A stretch of DNA of 16,001 nucleotides from Micavibrio aeruginosavorus (GTDB lineage: Bacteria; Pseudomonadota; Alphaproteobacteria; Micavibrionales; Micavibrionaceae). The position numbers and the translations under genes are program-made. Each line of letters begins with the position of its first letter. Position 1 is the stretch's first letter. The stretch lies in assembly GCA_003240795.1 (NCBI GenBank), contig QFNK01000012.1, forward strand, positions 1-16,001, written 5' to 3'. Below, one piece after another: positions 8,475-14,373 of this stretch. The notes under the pieces were generated by a model. That model was given only the letters and a program-made list of their open reading frames with translations. It was not told the DNA's origin and did no database searches.

Positions 8475-8483
8475 TGTGGATAA
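8475..8483 (-). promoter_or_regulatory. DnaA box upstream of dnaB
   Basis: The minus strand reads TTATCCACA, a perfect match to the strong DnaA-box consensus, 49 bp before the chosen dnaB start. DnaA binding here could tie dnaB expression to initiation. A perfect 9-mer is expected by chance roughly once in eight windows of this size, so the location rather than the match carries the argument. Confidence 0.45.
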
Positions 8484-8520
8484 CGGGGAAGACAGCCAAA
8501 TGCCCTCCATATCCTTGGCA

Positions 8521-8552
8521 TTTATACGGTTAAAAACAAAACTTTCTTTCAA
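8521..8552 (-). promoter_or_regulatory. Candidate dnaB promoter
   Basis: On the minus strand TTGAAA (8552-8547) is a good -35 element, followed after 19 bp by GTATAA (8527-8522), or after 20 bp by TATAAA. The spacing is longer than the ideal 17, so this is tentative. It would give a 5' leader of about 90 nt containing the DnaA box. Confidence 0.35.
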
Positions 8553-8587
8553 GGGGTGTTTACGGTAAAATTATTACAGCATGCGCG

Positions 8588-8828
8588 GGGGTGTCTTCGT
8601 GGGTGCAGGGGCTTCAAAACCCTTTTAGATGAGCGGCTGGCATCAGCCGTCCTTGATGCGTTTTCCCCTTATAGGATAAATGTATCAAGAAGATGCGCTC
8701 GGTCTTTTCTCAGGACCGGGTGGCGGTAGCGCATGTCCAATGCCCGTTCGCGGGTTAAAGGCTATTGTGCCGTTACTCATCTAGCGGTTTTGAACACCCG
8801 GTCGCCAGGGACACCCCTGGTGATTTTT
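8588..8828 (+). ncRNA. Structured leader RNA / candidate riboswitch, class unknown
   Basis: About 240 nt of non-coding DNA that folds on itself. Perfect nested helices: 8588-8595 with 8810-8817 (8 bp), 8601-8605 with 8795-8799 (5 bp), 8613-8621 with 8786-8794 (9 bp) and 8626-8633 with 8776-8783 (8 bp). Inside them lie hairpins 8634-8649 (CGGCTG/CAGCCG), 8652-8689 (CTTGAT/ATCAAG), 8693-8734 (ATGCGCT/AGCGCAT around CGGTC/GACCG), 8743-8754 (CCCG, UUCG loop, CGGG) and 8760-8771 (GGC/GCC). An intrinsic terminator closes the region 24 bp before the ATG of the downstream secreted protein. The outermost helix and the terminator use the same bases, as in a transcription-control switch. TAAAAT at 8566-8571 is a possible -10. 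It is not recognisable as 6S, tmRNA, RNase P, SRP RNA or a riboswitch class I know. It could be an independent small RNA, but the lack of promoter space afterwards favours a leader. Confidence 0.7.
8803..8828 (+). terminator. Intrinsic terminator ending the structured leader
   Basis: An 8-bp stem (CGCCAGGG with CCCTGGTG, one G-U pair) closes a 4-nt ACAC loop and is followed by A and five T. The next gene's Shine-Dalgarno begins 11 bp later, leaving no space for a separate promoter; read-through must therefore feed the gene. The stem's inner bases 8810-8817 are perfectly complementary to 8588-8595. Confidence 0.75.
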
Positions 8829-8852
8829 CGAAAGAAAAGAGGGGAAACCGTT

Positions 8853-10133
8853 ATGCTGAAACAAGTCTATTTTTTATTTATTTTCGTTTTGCTGCCCGCC
8901 TCCGCCCATGCGGCCTGCGTCAACCCCGTCGGGGACCACGGCGATATGCTCTACAACCGTGACCACACGGTGATGCAGTATTGCAACGGTTCAAACTGGA
9001 TTTCGATGGATGCGTCAAAATCAGGAGGTACGGACAATCTGGGCAACCACATCGCCGCCAAGGATCTCGACATGGCGGATTTTAAGGTCATAAACGCCGC
9101 GATTCCTACATCCTCCAAAGATTTGACCAACAAAGCCTATGTCGATGCGGCGGTCGCCAGCGCCGCTGGTGCGGGCGGCGGAAAATATCAATTCAACTGC
9201 AACCCTTCGAGTGCGGCGGGCAAGGGAAATCCCGCCTTTTGCGTGCGTATGGATATTGCCACGGGCATATCGGAATGCGTTTACAACGACGGTACGGCCA
9301 CGGCGTTTACATGGAAATCCTGCGCTGCGCCGTTCAGCTCGGATTGTATGTTGCCTTTGGGCGGCACGATTGCGGACGGTGCCAGCAAGACGCTTTACAC
9401 CGCGGAGATGCATGCGAATTGTGTAAGCATTGCACAAGAGCGCAACTGTGCGAACGGTATTCTGGACGGGACTGCCTCTTATAAATACGAAACCTGTACC
9501 AACGGCTCCTCCTGTTCACTGGACGGCGTCACGAAGCTGCACGGCGAATCCCATACCTTCTACAGTGCGGCGGAACAGCTGACCTGTGCGTCCGGTGCTC
9601 AAACCCGCACTTGCAACAACGGCATGTTTAGCGGTACAGCGACCTATAACAAGGCGTCCTGTACGGATTGCACGGCTGTTGCAATAGGCGCGGTCTGCAC
9701 GATTGCCAATGGAATTTATATCGGTACATATGGCAGCAACCGGATATATGCCGCGCTTGCGGATGAGCCGACTACTCTGGCTTGGAAGACAAGCAATACG
9801 GCGACGTCCGGTACGACAAATATCGGTGACGGCAAGCCGAACACGGACGCCATGATCGCGGCAGGGGCCGCGGACCATCCGGCTGCCAAGTCATGTAACG
9901 ACAAAGCTCCTGCGGGAACGTGGTATCTTCCTGCAGTTGGGGAATTGAACCTGATTTGGACGAATAAAGATACCATCAATCTTTCCGCACGCGGCTTCGT
10001 TGCCAACGATTACTGGTCTTCCTACCAGTACACTACTGACGCTACTCTCGCGTACGCGCGGCGTCTCGACATCGATAGCGGAAGTTACACCTCTAAAACT
10101 GGCGGCAGGCGCGTAAGGTGTGTCAGACGTTAG
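8853..10133 (+). CDS. Secreted Cys-rich protein with DUF1566/Lcl_C lectin-like domain
   Basis: A 426-residue exported protein, probably surface-exposed. It begins with a signal peptide (residues 1-20, cleavage after AHA), then CVNPVGDHGDMLYN and MQYCNGSNW (22-49), a short cysteine-containing module. A tail-fibre-like segment follows, with NKAYVDAAV at 93-101. Two roughly 50-residue Cys repeats occupy 165-215 and 221-270. The C-terminal domain (about 282-426) has GTWYLPAVGEL, DYWSS and ends RVRCVRR, the signature of DUF1566/Lcl_C, a C-type-lectin-like fold used in adhesins. I start at 8853, where GAGGGG (8839-8844) sits 8 bp upstream; the frame extends 40 codons further, but only through the structured RNA. 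The gene splits the usual rplI-dnaB adjacency and runs against both, suggesting later insertion. The ligand is unknown. The end resembles the variable region of diversity-generating retroelement targets, but this is not shown. Confidence 0.85.
   Translation: MLKQVYFLFIFVLLPASAHAACVNPVGDHGDMLYNRDHTVMQYCNGSNWISMDASKSGGTDNLGNHIAAKDLDMADFKVINAAIPTSSKDLTNKAYVDAAVASAAGAGGGKYQFNCNPSSAAGKGNPAFCVRMDIATGISECVYNDGTATAFTWKSCAAPFSSDCMLPLGGTIADGASKTLYTAEMHANCVSIAQERNCANGILDGTASYKYETCTNGSSCSLDGVTKLHGESHTFYSAAEQLTCASGAQTRTCNNGMFSGTATYNKASCTDCTAVAIGAVCTIANGIYIGTYGSNRIYAALADEPTTLAWKTSNTATSGTTNIGDGKPNTDAMIAAGAADHPAAKSCNDKAPAGTWYLPAVGELNLIWTNKDTINLSARGFVANDYWSSYQYTTDATLAYARRLDIDSGSYTSKTGGRRVRCVRR
9345..9662 (+). 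repeat. Two tandem Cys-rich repeats within the lectin-like protein
   Basis: Residues 165-215 and 221-270 align as C-x-L, GxSxTxY, a Cys ten or so residues later, AQxRxC, NG, GTAxY and a final Cys. Each unit has four cysteines that could form two disulfides in the periplasm or outside. The repeats are clear at protein level and probably form an elongated stalk before the lectin-like head. Confidence 0.75.
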
Positions 10134-10151
10134 ATGCTCATCAAGGCAGAT

Positions 10152-10181
10152 AAAAAAATCCCCACCTTCCGGCGGGGATTT
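10152..10181 (-). terminator. Intrinsic terminator of the rpsF-rpsR-rplI operon
   Basis: On the minus strand AAATCCCC pairs with GGGGATTT, with further GC pairing across a GGAA loop, followed by an unbroken run of seven T. It lies 24 bp past the rplI stop and also separates the operon from the convergent lectin-like gene, whose rightward transcripts may use it weakly in reverse. Confidence 0.88.
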
Positions 10182-10204
10182 CAATCGTTTTCCGGTAAGC
10201 CCGA

Positions 10205-10822
10205 TTACTCGGCGGCTTGACCTTCTTCTTCTGCTTTTTCAGCGGCCAGTGCGCTGTCTTCCAGCATCGCTGCCTTGTTCGCATCGTCCGTGTTGCGGCT
10301 TGCGGCGCGCTCTGCACGGGAGTCAGCAATAACGGCTTTACCGGTTTTTGCTTGGACTTCGGCTTCGTTTGCGGAACGTGCGATGTTGACCGTGATTTTC
10401 GCCTTCACTTCTGGGTGGAGGATCACGTCGACATTGAACAGACCGATCGTCTTGAAGTTCTGGTTCAGGGCAACCTGACCGCGCGTAACCGTCTGACCGG
10501 ATTGCTCGGACAGCGCTTCCGCGATATCACGGGACGTAACCGAACCGAAAAGCTGGCCGCCTTCGGCTGCCTGACGGATGATGACGACTTTTGCGCCTTC
10601 GACATTTTTCGCGGACTTCTCGGCGTCGCCTTTCTTCTCGGCATTCAGCTTCTGAAGATGGGCTTTTTGTGCTTCGTAGTACGCGATGTTTTCTTTCGTT
10701 GCGCGCAGGGCTTTGTTCTGCGGCAGCAGGAAGTTGCGTGCGTAGCCAGGCTTCACGGTGACGAGGTCACCCATGGCGCCAAGGTTTTCAACACGCTCCA
10801 GCAGGATAAGTTGTGTAGCCAT
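10205..10822 (-). CDS. rplI: 50S ribosomal protein L9
   Basis: Large-subunit protein that binds 23S rRNA and extends from the ribosome through a long central helix. The 205-residue product has the N-terminal globular domain with VENLGAMGD and VKPGYARNFLLP (23-34), the connecting charged helix (about 41-75) and the C-terminal domain containing GGQLFGSVTSRDIAEAL (88-104) and LHPEV. The family core ends near residue 150; the remaining 55 residues are an Ala/Glu-rich acidic tail, longer than in most bacteria but common in alphaproteobacteria. A Shine-Dalgarno (AAAGGAA) lies 7-8 bp before the ATG. It is the last gene of the operon after rpsR, about 30 bp downstream, and is followed by a strong intrinsic terminator. 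Confidence 0.97.
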   Translation of the reverse strand: MATQLILLERVENLGAMGDLVTVKPGYARNFLLPQNKALRATKENIAYYEAQKAHLQKLNAEKKGDAEKSAKNVEGAKVVIIRQAAEGGQLFGSVTSRDIAEALSEQSGQTVTRGQVALNQNFKTIGLFNVDVILHPEVKAKITVNIARSANEAEVQAKTGKAVIADSRAERAASRNTDDANKAAMLEDSALAAEKAEEEGQAAE

Positions 10823-10851
10823 AGTATTATTCCTTTCTTTCGCGGATTGCC

Positions 10852-11154
10852 TTAGCGGCTTTCGCTCTCGTTACGGACGTAAGGCATCAGGGCCATATAG
10901 CGCGAGCGCTTGATGGCTTGTGCCAGTTCACGTTGTTTCTTCTGGGAAACCGCCGTGATACGGCTCGGCATCATCTTGCCGCGCTCGGACACGAAACGGC
11001 CGAGAAGACGAACGTCTTTCCAGTCGATTGCCGGTGCTTTAGGGCCGGAGAAAGGGCATGTCTTGCGACGACGGAAGAAAGTCTTCTTGCCGCCTGCTGC
11101 ACCTTCGCCACCACGGGAATCATTGCGCTCTGCGCGTTCTTGACGTTCGGCCAT
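10852..11154 (-). CDS. rpsR: 30S ribosomal protein S18
   Basis: Small-subunit platform protein that pairs with S6 on 16S rRNA. The 100-residue product has a charged, Gly-rich N-terminus, the KTCPF motif (31-35), and the conserved core GRFVSERGKMMPSRIT followed by KKQRELAQAIKRSRYMALMPY (72-92). The core is complete. Its ATG shares one base with the rpsF stop (TAATG), and AAGGA within the end of rpsF serves as ribosome binding site, so S6 and S18 are made in a coupled way, matching their heterodimer in the ribosome. The N-terminal extension of about 20 residues is longer than in enterobacteria. Confidence 0.97.
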   Translation of the reverse strand: MAERQERAERNDSRGGEGAAGGKKTFFRRRKTCPFSGPKAPAIDWKDVRLLGRFVSERGKMMPSRITAVSQKKQRELAQAIKRSRYMALMPYVRNESESR

Positions 11155-11561
11155 TATGCTACATCCTTCTCAAATTTGTTGTTTCTGTCGCCACGATCTC
11201 CGCGTTCACCACGCTCGCCGCCTTCATATTCGTCGGAGGAGTTGCGGTCGATCGGCTTGGACGGGCCTTTGGACGGCTCATCGATTTTGATCGTCATGTA
11301 GCGAACAACTTCTTCGTTCAGGCGCAGCGTACGCTCGACTTCGATGATCGCTTCTGCAGGAGCATCGGCTTCGATCAGGACGTAGTGGCCTTTTTTGTTT
11401 TTGTTGATCTTGTACGCCAGCGTGCGAAGACCCCAGTTTTCGGTCTTCAGAACTTTGCCTTTGGCGTCCTTGATGATTTTTTCGGCACCTTCGGTGATCG
11501 CTTTAACTTGAGCGTCGCCGAGGTCTTGCCGTGCGATAAACACGGTTTCGTAGAAGGGCAT
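11154..11561 (-). CDS. rpsF: 30S ribosomal protein S6
   Basis: Small-subunit protein forming a heterodimer with S18 on the 16S central domain. The 135-residue product begins PFYETVFIARQDL, includes ENWGLRTLAYKINKNKKGHYV (41-61) and LRLNEEVVRYMTIKI (79-93), which cover the typical ferredoxin-like fold. After about residue 95 it has a charged tail with repeated GERGERGDRGDR, unstructured in relatives. GAGGAG about 7 bp before the ATG is a strong ribosome binding site. It is the first gene of the rpsF-rpsR-rplI operon, read from a recognisable promoter at 11653-11682 with a hairpin in the leader. Confidence 0.97.
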   Translation of the reverse strand: MPFYETVFIARQDLGDAQVKAITEGAEKIIKDAKGKVLKTENWGLRTLAYKINKNKKGHYVLIEADAPAEAIIEVERTLRLNEEVVRYMTIKIDEPSKGPSKPIDRNSSDEYEGGERGERGDRGDRNNKFEKDVA

Positions 11562-11587
11562 GATTTTCTCCTCTCGGTTAAAAATGT

Positions 11588-11604
11588 CCGTTCACCATGA
11601 ACGG
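11588..11604 (-). promoter_or_regulatory. Hairpin in the rpsF leader
   Basis: CCGTTC and GAACGG form a perfect 6-bp stem around a 5-nt loop, about 27 nt before the rpsF start and downstream of the inferred transcription start. In many bacteria the S6:S18 complex represses its own operon by binding a leader element with a CCG signature; this hairpin sits in the right place and has CCG at its 5' base, but the full consensus is not evident. Followed by five T on the minus strand, it could alternatively be a weak attenuator. Confidence 0.4.
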
Positions 11605-11652
11605 AAATGTAAGCCAGCCTTTAATGCCTGTGGACTGGCGAGGTTTGCGGGG

Positions 11653-11682
11653 GTTATAGCGGACTTTTCCGCCCGATTGCAA
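11653..11682 (-). promoter_or_regulatory. rpsF operon promoter
   Basis: On the minus strand TTGCAA (11682-11677) and TATAAC (11658-11653) are separated by 18 bp, a good sigma-70 promoter giving an 85-nt leader. The bases after the -10 are CCCCCGC, a GC-rich discriminator typical of stringently controlled ribosomal promoters. The spacer contains an exact inverted repeat, GCGGA-CTTT-TCCGC (11659-11672). Confidence 0.65.
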
Positions 11683-11788
11683 GCCTTAAGCGGCCGAAAG
11701 CGCCACGTTTCTATATACCGTGCCGGAATTTCAGCTGTTTTATTCCCTAAATGGTTCATCGGAATGCAATTATAGGTTATAAAGCGGT

Positions 11789-12697
11789 ATGGGTGATGCG
11801 CTTGTAAAATCGGAAGCCGACTGGCCGGACGTTGCGGTTGTCATTCCCGTTTACGGAATGGAGAACCGTCTTCGGCTCTGTCTTAACGCGTTGCAATCAC
11901 AGGATTATCCGGGAAAATATGTGGCTATCGTGATCGACAACGGCCCCGCCTTTACGATAGAAGATATCGGGCAGGACTACCCTGCCGTAAAATTCATGCA
12001 TGAGCCGCGGCCCGGCTCCTACGCCGCCCGTAACCGCGGTCTTGCCGCCGCGGCCGCGCCGTTTCTCGCCTTCACGGATGCCGACTGCGTCCCGGATCCG
12101 GCTTGGCTGAGAAATGGGGTGCGGACTTTGCTGGAAAATCCGGACGCCGGACTGGCGGGCGGGCACATTGCTGTATCCCCCGCCGCGGAAACCGCGCCGA
12201 CAACGGCGGAATTTCTGGAAATGGCGACGGGATTTCCGCAAAAAACCTATATCGAACGGGAGAAATTTGCGGCCACCGCCAATATGTTCACCCGCCGTGA
12301 AGTTTTTGAAGATGTTGGATTGTTCAACGCCTCCCTGAATTCCGGCGGCGATCTTGACTGGGGGCGGCGGGTCGCCGCCAAGGGATATCCCCTGATCTAT
12401 TGTAAAGATGCGATCGTAACACATCCCGCCCGCCTCGCGGGGGAGATGGAGGCGAAACTATACCGGACGGTCTGCGGCGCGCGTGACCGCGCCCCGTCCT
12501 GGGGCGCATGCCTGAAATTCATCGCGCGTTATCTGGTGCCGCCGCGCAAACGCATACTGGCGGTCGCGCGATATTCCCATCCCGCTTTCACGCCCGGAAA
12601 AAAAGCGGCTGTAATGATGTATTGCATTTACACAAATTGGCTGGCGGCCTTTTACAGGCTACGCCTGCAGGTCACGGGCGGCAAATCCGCCCGCTGA
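11789..12697 (+). CDS. Glycosyltransferase family 2
   Basis: A cytoplasmic GT-A fold transferase, probably adding a sugar to a surface polysaccharide or lipid carrier. The 302-residue protein opens with VAVVIPVYG (15-23), the nucleotide-sugar strand, followed by VAIVIDNG (45-52), SYAARNRGL (78-86), the metal-binding DAD in FTDADCVPD (95-103), and an acceptor-side GGDLDWGRRV (186-195) with the likely catalytic Asp188. A basic C-terminal stretch with moderately hydrophobic segments may lie against the membrane; no clear transmembrane helix is present. It starts near a divergent rpsF promoter and its end lies 6 bp from the convergent 106-residue gene. There is no Shine-Dalgarno; TATAAA ends 5 bp before the ATG, so the transcript may be almost leaderless. 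Donor and acceptor cannot be inferred. Confidence 0.88.
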   Translation: MGDALVKSEADWPDVAVVIPVYGMENRLRLCLNALQSQDYPGKYVAIVIDNGPAFTIEDIGQDYPAVKFMHEPRPGSYAARNRGLAAAAAPFLAFTDADCVPDPAWLRNGVRTLLENPDAGLAGGHIAVSPAAETAPTTAEFLEMATGFPQKTYIEREKFAATANMFTRREVFEDVGLFNASLNSGGDLDWGRRVAAKGYPLIYCKDAIVTHPARLAGEMEAKLYRTVCGARDRAPSWGACLKFIARYLVPPRKRILAVARYSHPAFTPGKKAAVMMYCIYTNWLAAFYRLRLQVTGGKSAR

Positions 12698-12703
12698 CAA
12701 GGG

Positions 12704-13024
12704 TTAGTACACCGTTTTGGTGCCGGCATTCATATTGCTGTTGCGTTCCAGATAGTTGGTCATGAACATCGCCCACGGCGTTTTGCATTGTCTGCGGCGT
12801 TCCTTGTTGGAAGCACTGCGCAGGATCCTGCAAAGCTGTTCGTGGGTCAGTTCGGGATCGCCGAAAGCGCGGCGGAAGTCGGTCAGCGATTGCAGCGAAG
12901 CATACTCCGCATAATCCGCATTCGGATGATCCGTTTCACAGCTGAGCCTGTAGGCGTATCTGGTTTCTTCGAGTACCCGGTGGATTACTTTTTTGTCGTT
13001 TCTATCATCAAACATAGAGCCCAT
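12704..13024 (-). CDS. Hypothetical protein, 106 residues
   Basis: A small, charged, probably all-helical cytoplasmic protein that I do not recognise. It has three cysteines (residues 29, 65, 80), a tyrosine-rich patch (AYR, ADYAEYASL) and no signal peptide or membrane segment. The start is well supported: AAGGAGG, a perfect Shine-Dalgarno, lies 7 bp before the ATG at 13024 (a second ATG is three codons in). Its stop is 6 bp from that of the convergent glycosyltransferase. The region upstream holds no further gene on this strand, so it is a single-gene unit. The strong ribosome site argues for real expression; the function is unknown. Confidence 0.75.
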   Translation of the reverse strand: MGSMFDDRNDKKVIHRVLEETRYAYRLSCETDHPNADYAEYASLQSLTDFRRAFGDPELTHEQLCRILRSASNKERRRQCKTPWAMFMTNYLERNSNMNAGTKTVY

Positions 13025-13083
13025 GGTGCGTCCTCCTTCTTGTGGGTTGGCAAATGAGTCCTCTATTTATTACCGTGCTGTTC

Positions 13084-13115
13084 AGTGCCTTTTTTCCCCG
13101 GCACTTTTGTTTTTA
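13084..13115 (+). terminator. Candidate rightward intrinsic terminator
   Basis: AGTGCC and GGCACT form a perfect 6-bp stem over a TTTTTTCCCC loop, followed by TTTGTTTTT. It would stop rightward transcription from the glycosyltransferase that has run antisense through the 106-residue gene. The long loop makes it weaker than the rplI terminator. Confidence 0.42.
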
Positions 13116-13278
13116 TCCCTGTTGTCTTACGAATCGATCCATCAATGCTGCCCATCTATTCGGACAAGAATATGGCGCTGGGCGGCATAATTTCGTCCAA
13201 TTCGAATGGGCGGCTGCCAATCCGTCAGTAGCGGTACTTTGTGCAGATTTTGTATTTATATAACAAAAAAGATTCGAT

Positions 13279-13287
13279 TGATATAAT
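13279..13287 (+). promoter_or_regulatory. Extended -10 promoter for fabD
   Basis: TGATATAAT is a perfect TATAAT with the TGn extension, which compensates for the lack of a good -35. Transcription would start near 13294, giving a leader of about 115 nt before fabD. A TTGACG at 13350-13355 is an alternative -35 but has only a poor -10. Confidence 0.5.
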
Positions 13288-13409
13288 TTTATGCCATGCA
13301 ATGCATTATTAGCATGCCATTAAGTATGCGGGATAAAAACGACCCGCCCCTTGACGAAAGTTCCCTCTCTTTGCAATGTTGCCCCCAGTTTTTAACGGAA
13401 GGAAATAGC

Positions 13410-14369
13410 ATGAGCCGCGCATTTATTTTCCCGGGTCAGGGATCGCAATTCATCGGGATGGGCAAGGACCTCGCCGATGCTTTTGTCGAGGCCCGCGAAG
13501 TGTTTCAGGAAGTCGATGACGCCCTGTCGCAAAATCTGACCAAGATTATGTTTGAAGGACCCGAAGGCGATCTGAACCTGACGGAGAATACGCAGCCGGC
13601 GTTGATGGCCGTATCCTTGGCCGTTGCCAAGATTTTGAAAAAGCAGGGTGGCGTTGTTTTCGAAAACAGCTGCGCTTTCATGGCGGGGCACAGCCTTGGC
13701 GAATATTCCGCACTGACGGCGGCGGGTTCGCTCGAAATCGGCTCCACCGCGAAACTGCTGAAACGCCGTGGGCAGGCCATGCAAAAGGCTGTCCCAGTCG
13801 GTGTCGGTGCCATGGCCGCCATTCTTGGCCTTGACCTGCCGGACGTCCTCGAAGTTGCAAAGAAGGCCAGCAACGAAGGCGGACGCGAAGTCGTCTGCCA
13901 GGCCGCGAACGACAATTCGCAAGGCCAGGTCGTCGTCTCCGGACACGCCGGCGCCGTGCAACTCGCCATCGATTACGCAACGCAGGCCGGCGCGAAACGC
14001 GCGCTTCTCCTGCCTGTTTCCGCGCCGTTCCACTGCTCCCTGATGGCGCCTGCCGCACAGGAAATGGCCTACGCGCTGGCCGACACGGTTATCCGTCCGC
14101 CCTGCGTGCCGGTCGTCTCCAACGTCACGGCAAAGGGCGTATCCGAACCTTCCGACATCCGCCGCCTGCTGGTCGACCAGATCACGGGCATGGTGCGCTG
14201 GCGTGAATCCGTTCAATGGATGAAGGAGCAGGGCGTCACCGAAATGGTCGAACTCGGCGCGGGCAAGGTCCTCGCCGGTCTCGTCAAACGCATCGATAAA
14301 GACATTGCTTGTGAATCCGTCGGCACGCCCGAAGGCATCGAAGCGTTGATCGCAAAGCTAAAGATATAA
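13410..14369 (+). CDS. fabD: Malonyl-CoA:ACP transacylase
   Basis: Transfers malonyl from CoA to acyl carrier protein, feeding type II fatty acid synthesis. The 319-residue protein has the oxyanion-hole motif FPGQGSQ (7-13), the nucleophile elbow GHSLGEYS (93-100, Ser95), Arg120 in KRRGQAM, which binds the malonyl carboxylate, the catalytic His208 in APFHCSLM, and the late motif ELGAGKVLAGL (281-291). Length and motif spacing match FabD throughout. I start at the ATG before SRAFIFPG, preceded by GGAAGGA; the frame extends 38 codons upstream without family similarity. fabG is normally next; here an oppositely oriented GIY-YIG gene begins 4 bp past the stop, so fabD and fabG are separated. Confidence 0.96.
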   Translation: MSRAFIFPGQGSQFIGMGKDLADAFVEAREVFQEVDDALSQNLTKIMFEGPEGDLNLTENTQPALMAVSLAVAKILKKQGGVVFENSCAFMAGHSLGEYSALTAAGSLEIGSTAKLLKRRGQAMQKAVPVGVGAMAAILGLDLPDVLEVAKKASNEGGREVVCQAANDNSQGQVVVSGHAGAVQLAIDYATQAGAKRALLLPVSAPFHCSLMAPAAQEMAYALADTVIRPPCVPVVSNVTAKGVSEPSDIRRLLVDQITGMVRWRESVQWMKEQGVTEMVELGAGKVLAGLVKRIDKDIACESVGTPEGIEALIAKLKI

Positions 14370-14373
14370 CTAG

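Larger units (their letters stand above)
13025..13409. other. 385-base gap between the 106-residue gene and fabD
   Basis: A non-coding stretch noticeably richer in A+T than its neighbours, especially 13240-13320. It holds the Shine-Dalgarno of the leftward gene, a hairpin plus T-run (13084-13115), an extended -10 promoter (13279-13287) and a cluster of ATGC-type short palindromes at 13291-13320 just after it. Open frames crossing it have no good ribosome site or recognisable similarity. I see no insertion-sequence ends. Confidence 0.6.

Noticed and set aside
8475..8483. A replication origin at the DnaA box
   Set aside because: Only one perfect box was noticed, without a cluster of boxes or a long AT-rich unwinding region.
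8588..8828. 6S RNA, tmRNA, RNase P or SRP RNA
   Set aside because: The region lacks the conserved cores of RNase P and SRP RNA, has no tRNA-like TLD or tag frame for tmRNA, and its many internal hairpins do not fit the single-rod 6S fold.
8733..8852. Upstream extension of the lectin-like gene by 40 codons
   Set aside because: It would translate through the structured RNA and terminator, has no signal-peptide logic at its start, and the ATG at 8853 has a good Shine-Dalgarno followed directly by a signal peptide.
13042..13301. Short open frames on both strands in the gap before fabD
   Set aside because: They cross a terminator-like hairpin, lack ribosome binding sites and show no recognisable sequence features.
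13392..14216. A 274-codon open frame on the minus strand
   Set aside because: Antisense shadow of fabD, whose frame contains all catalytic motifs.
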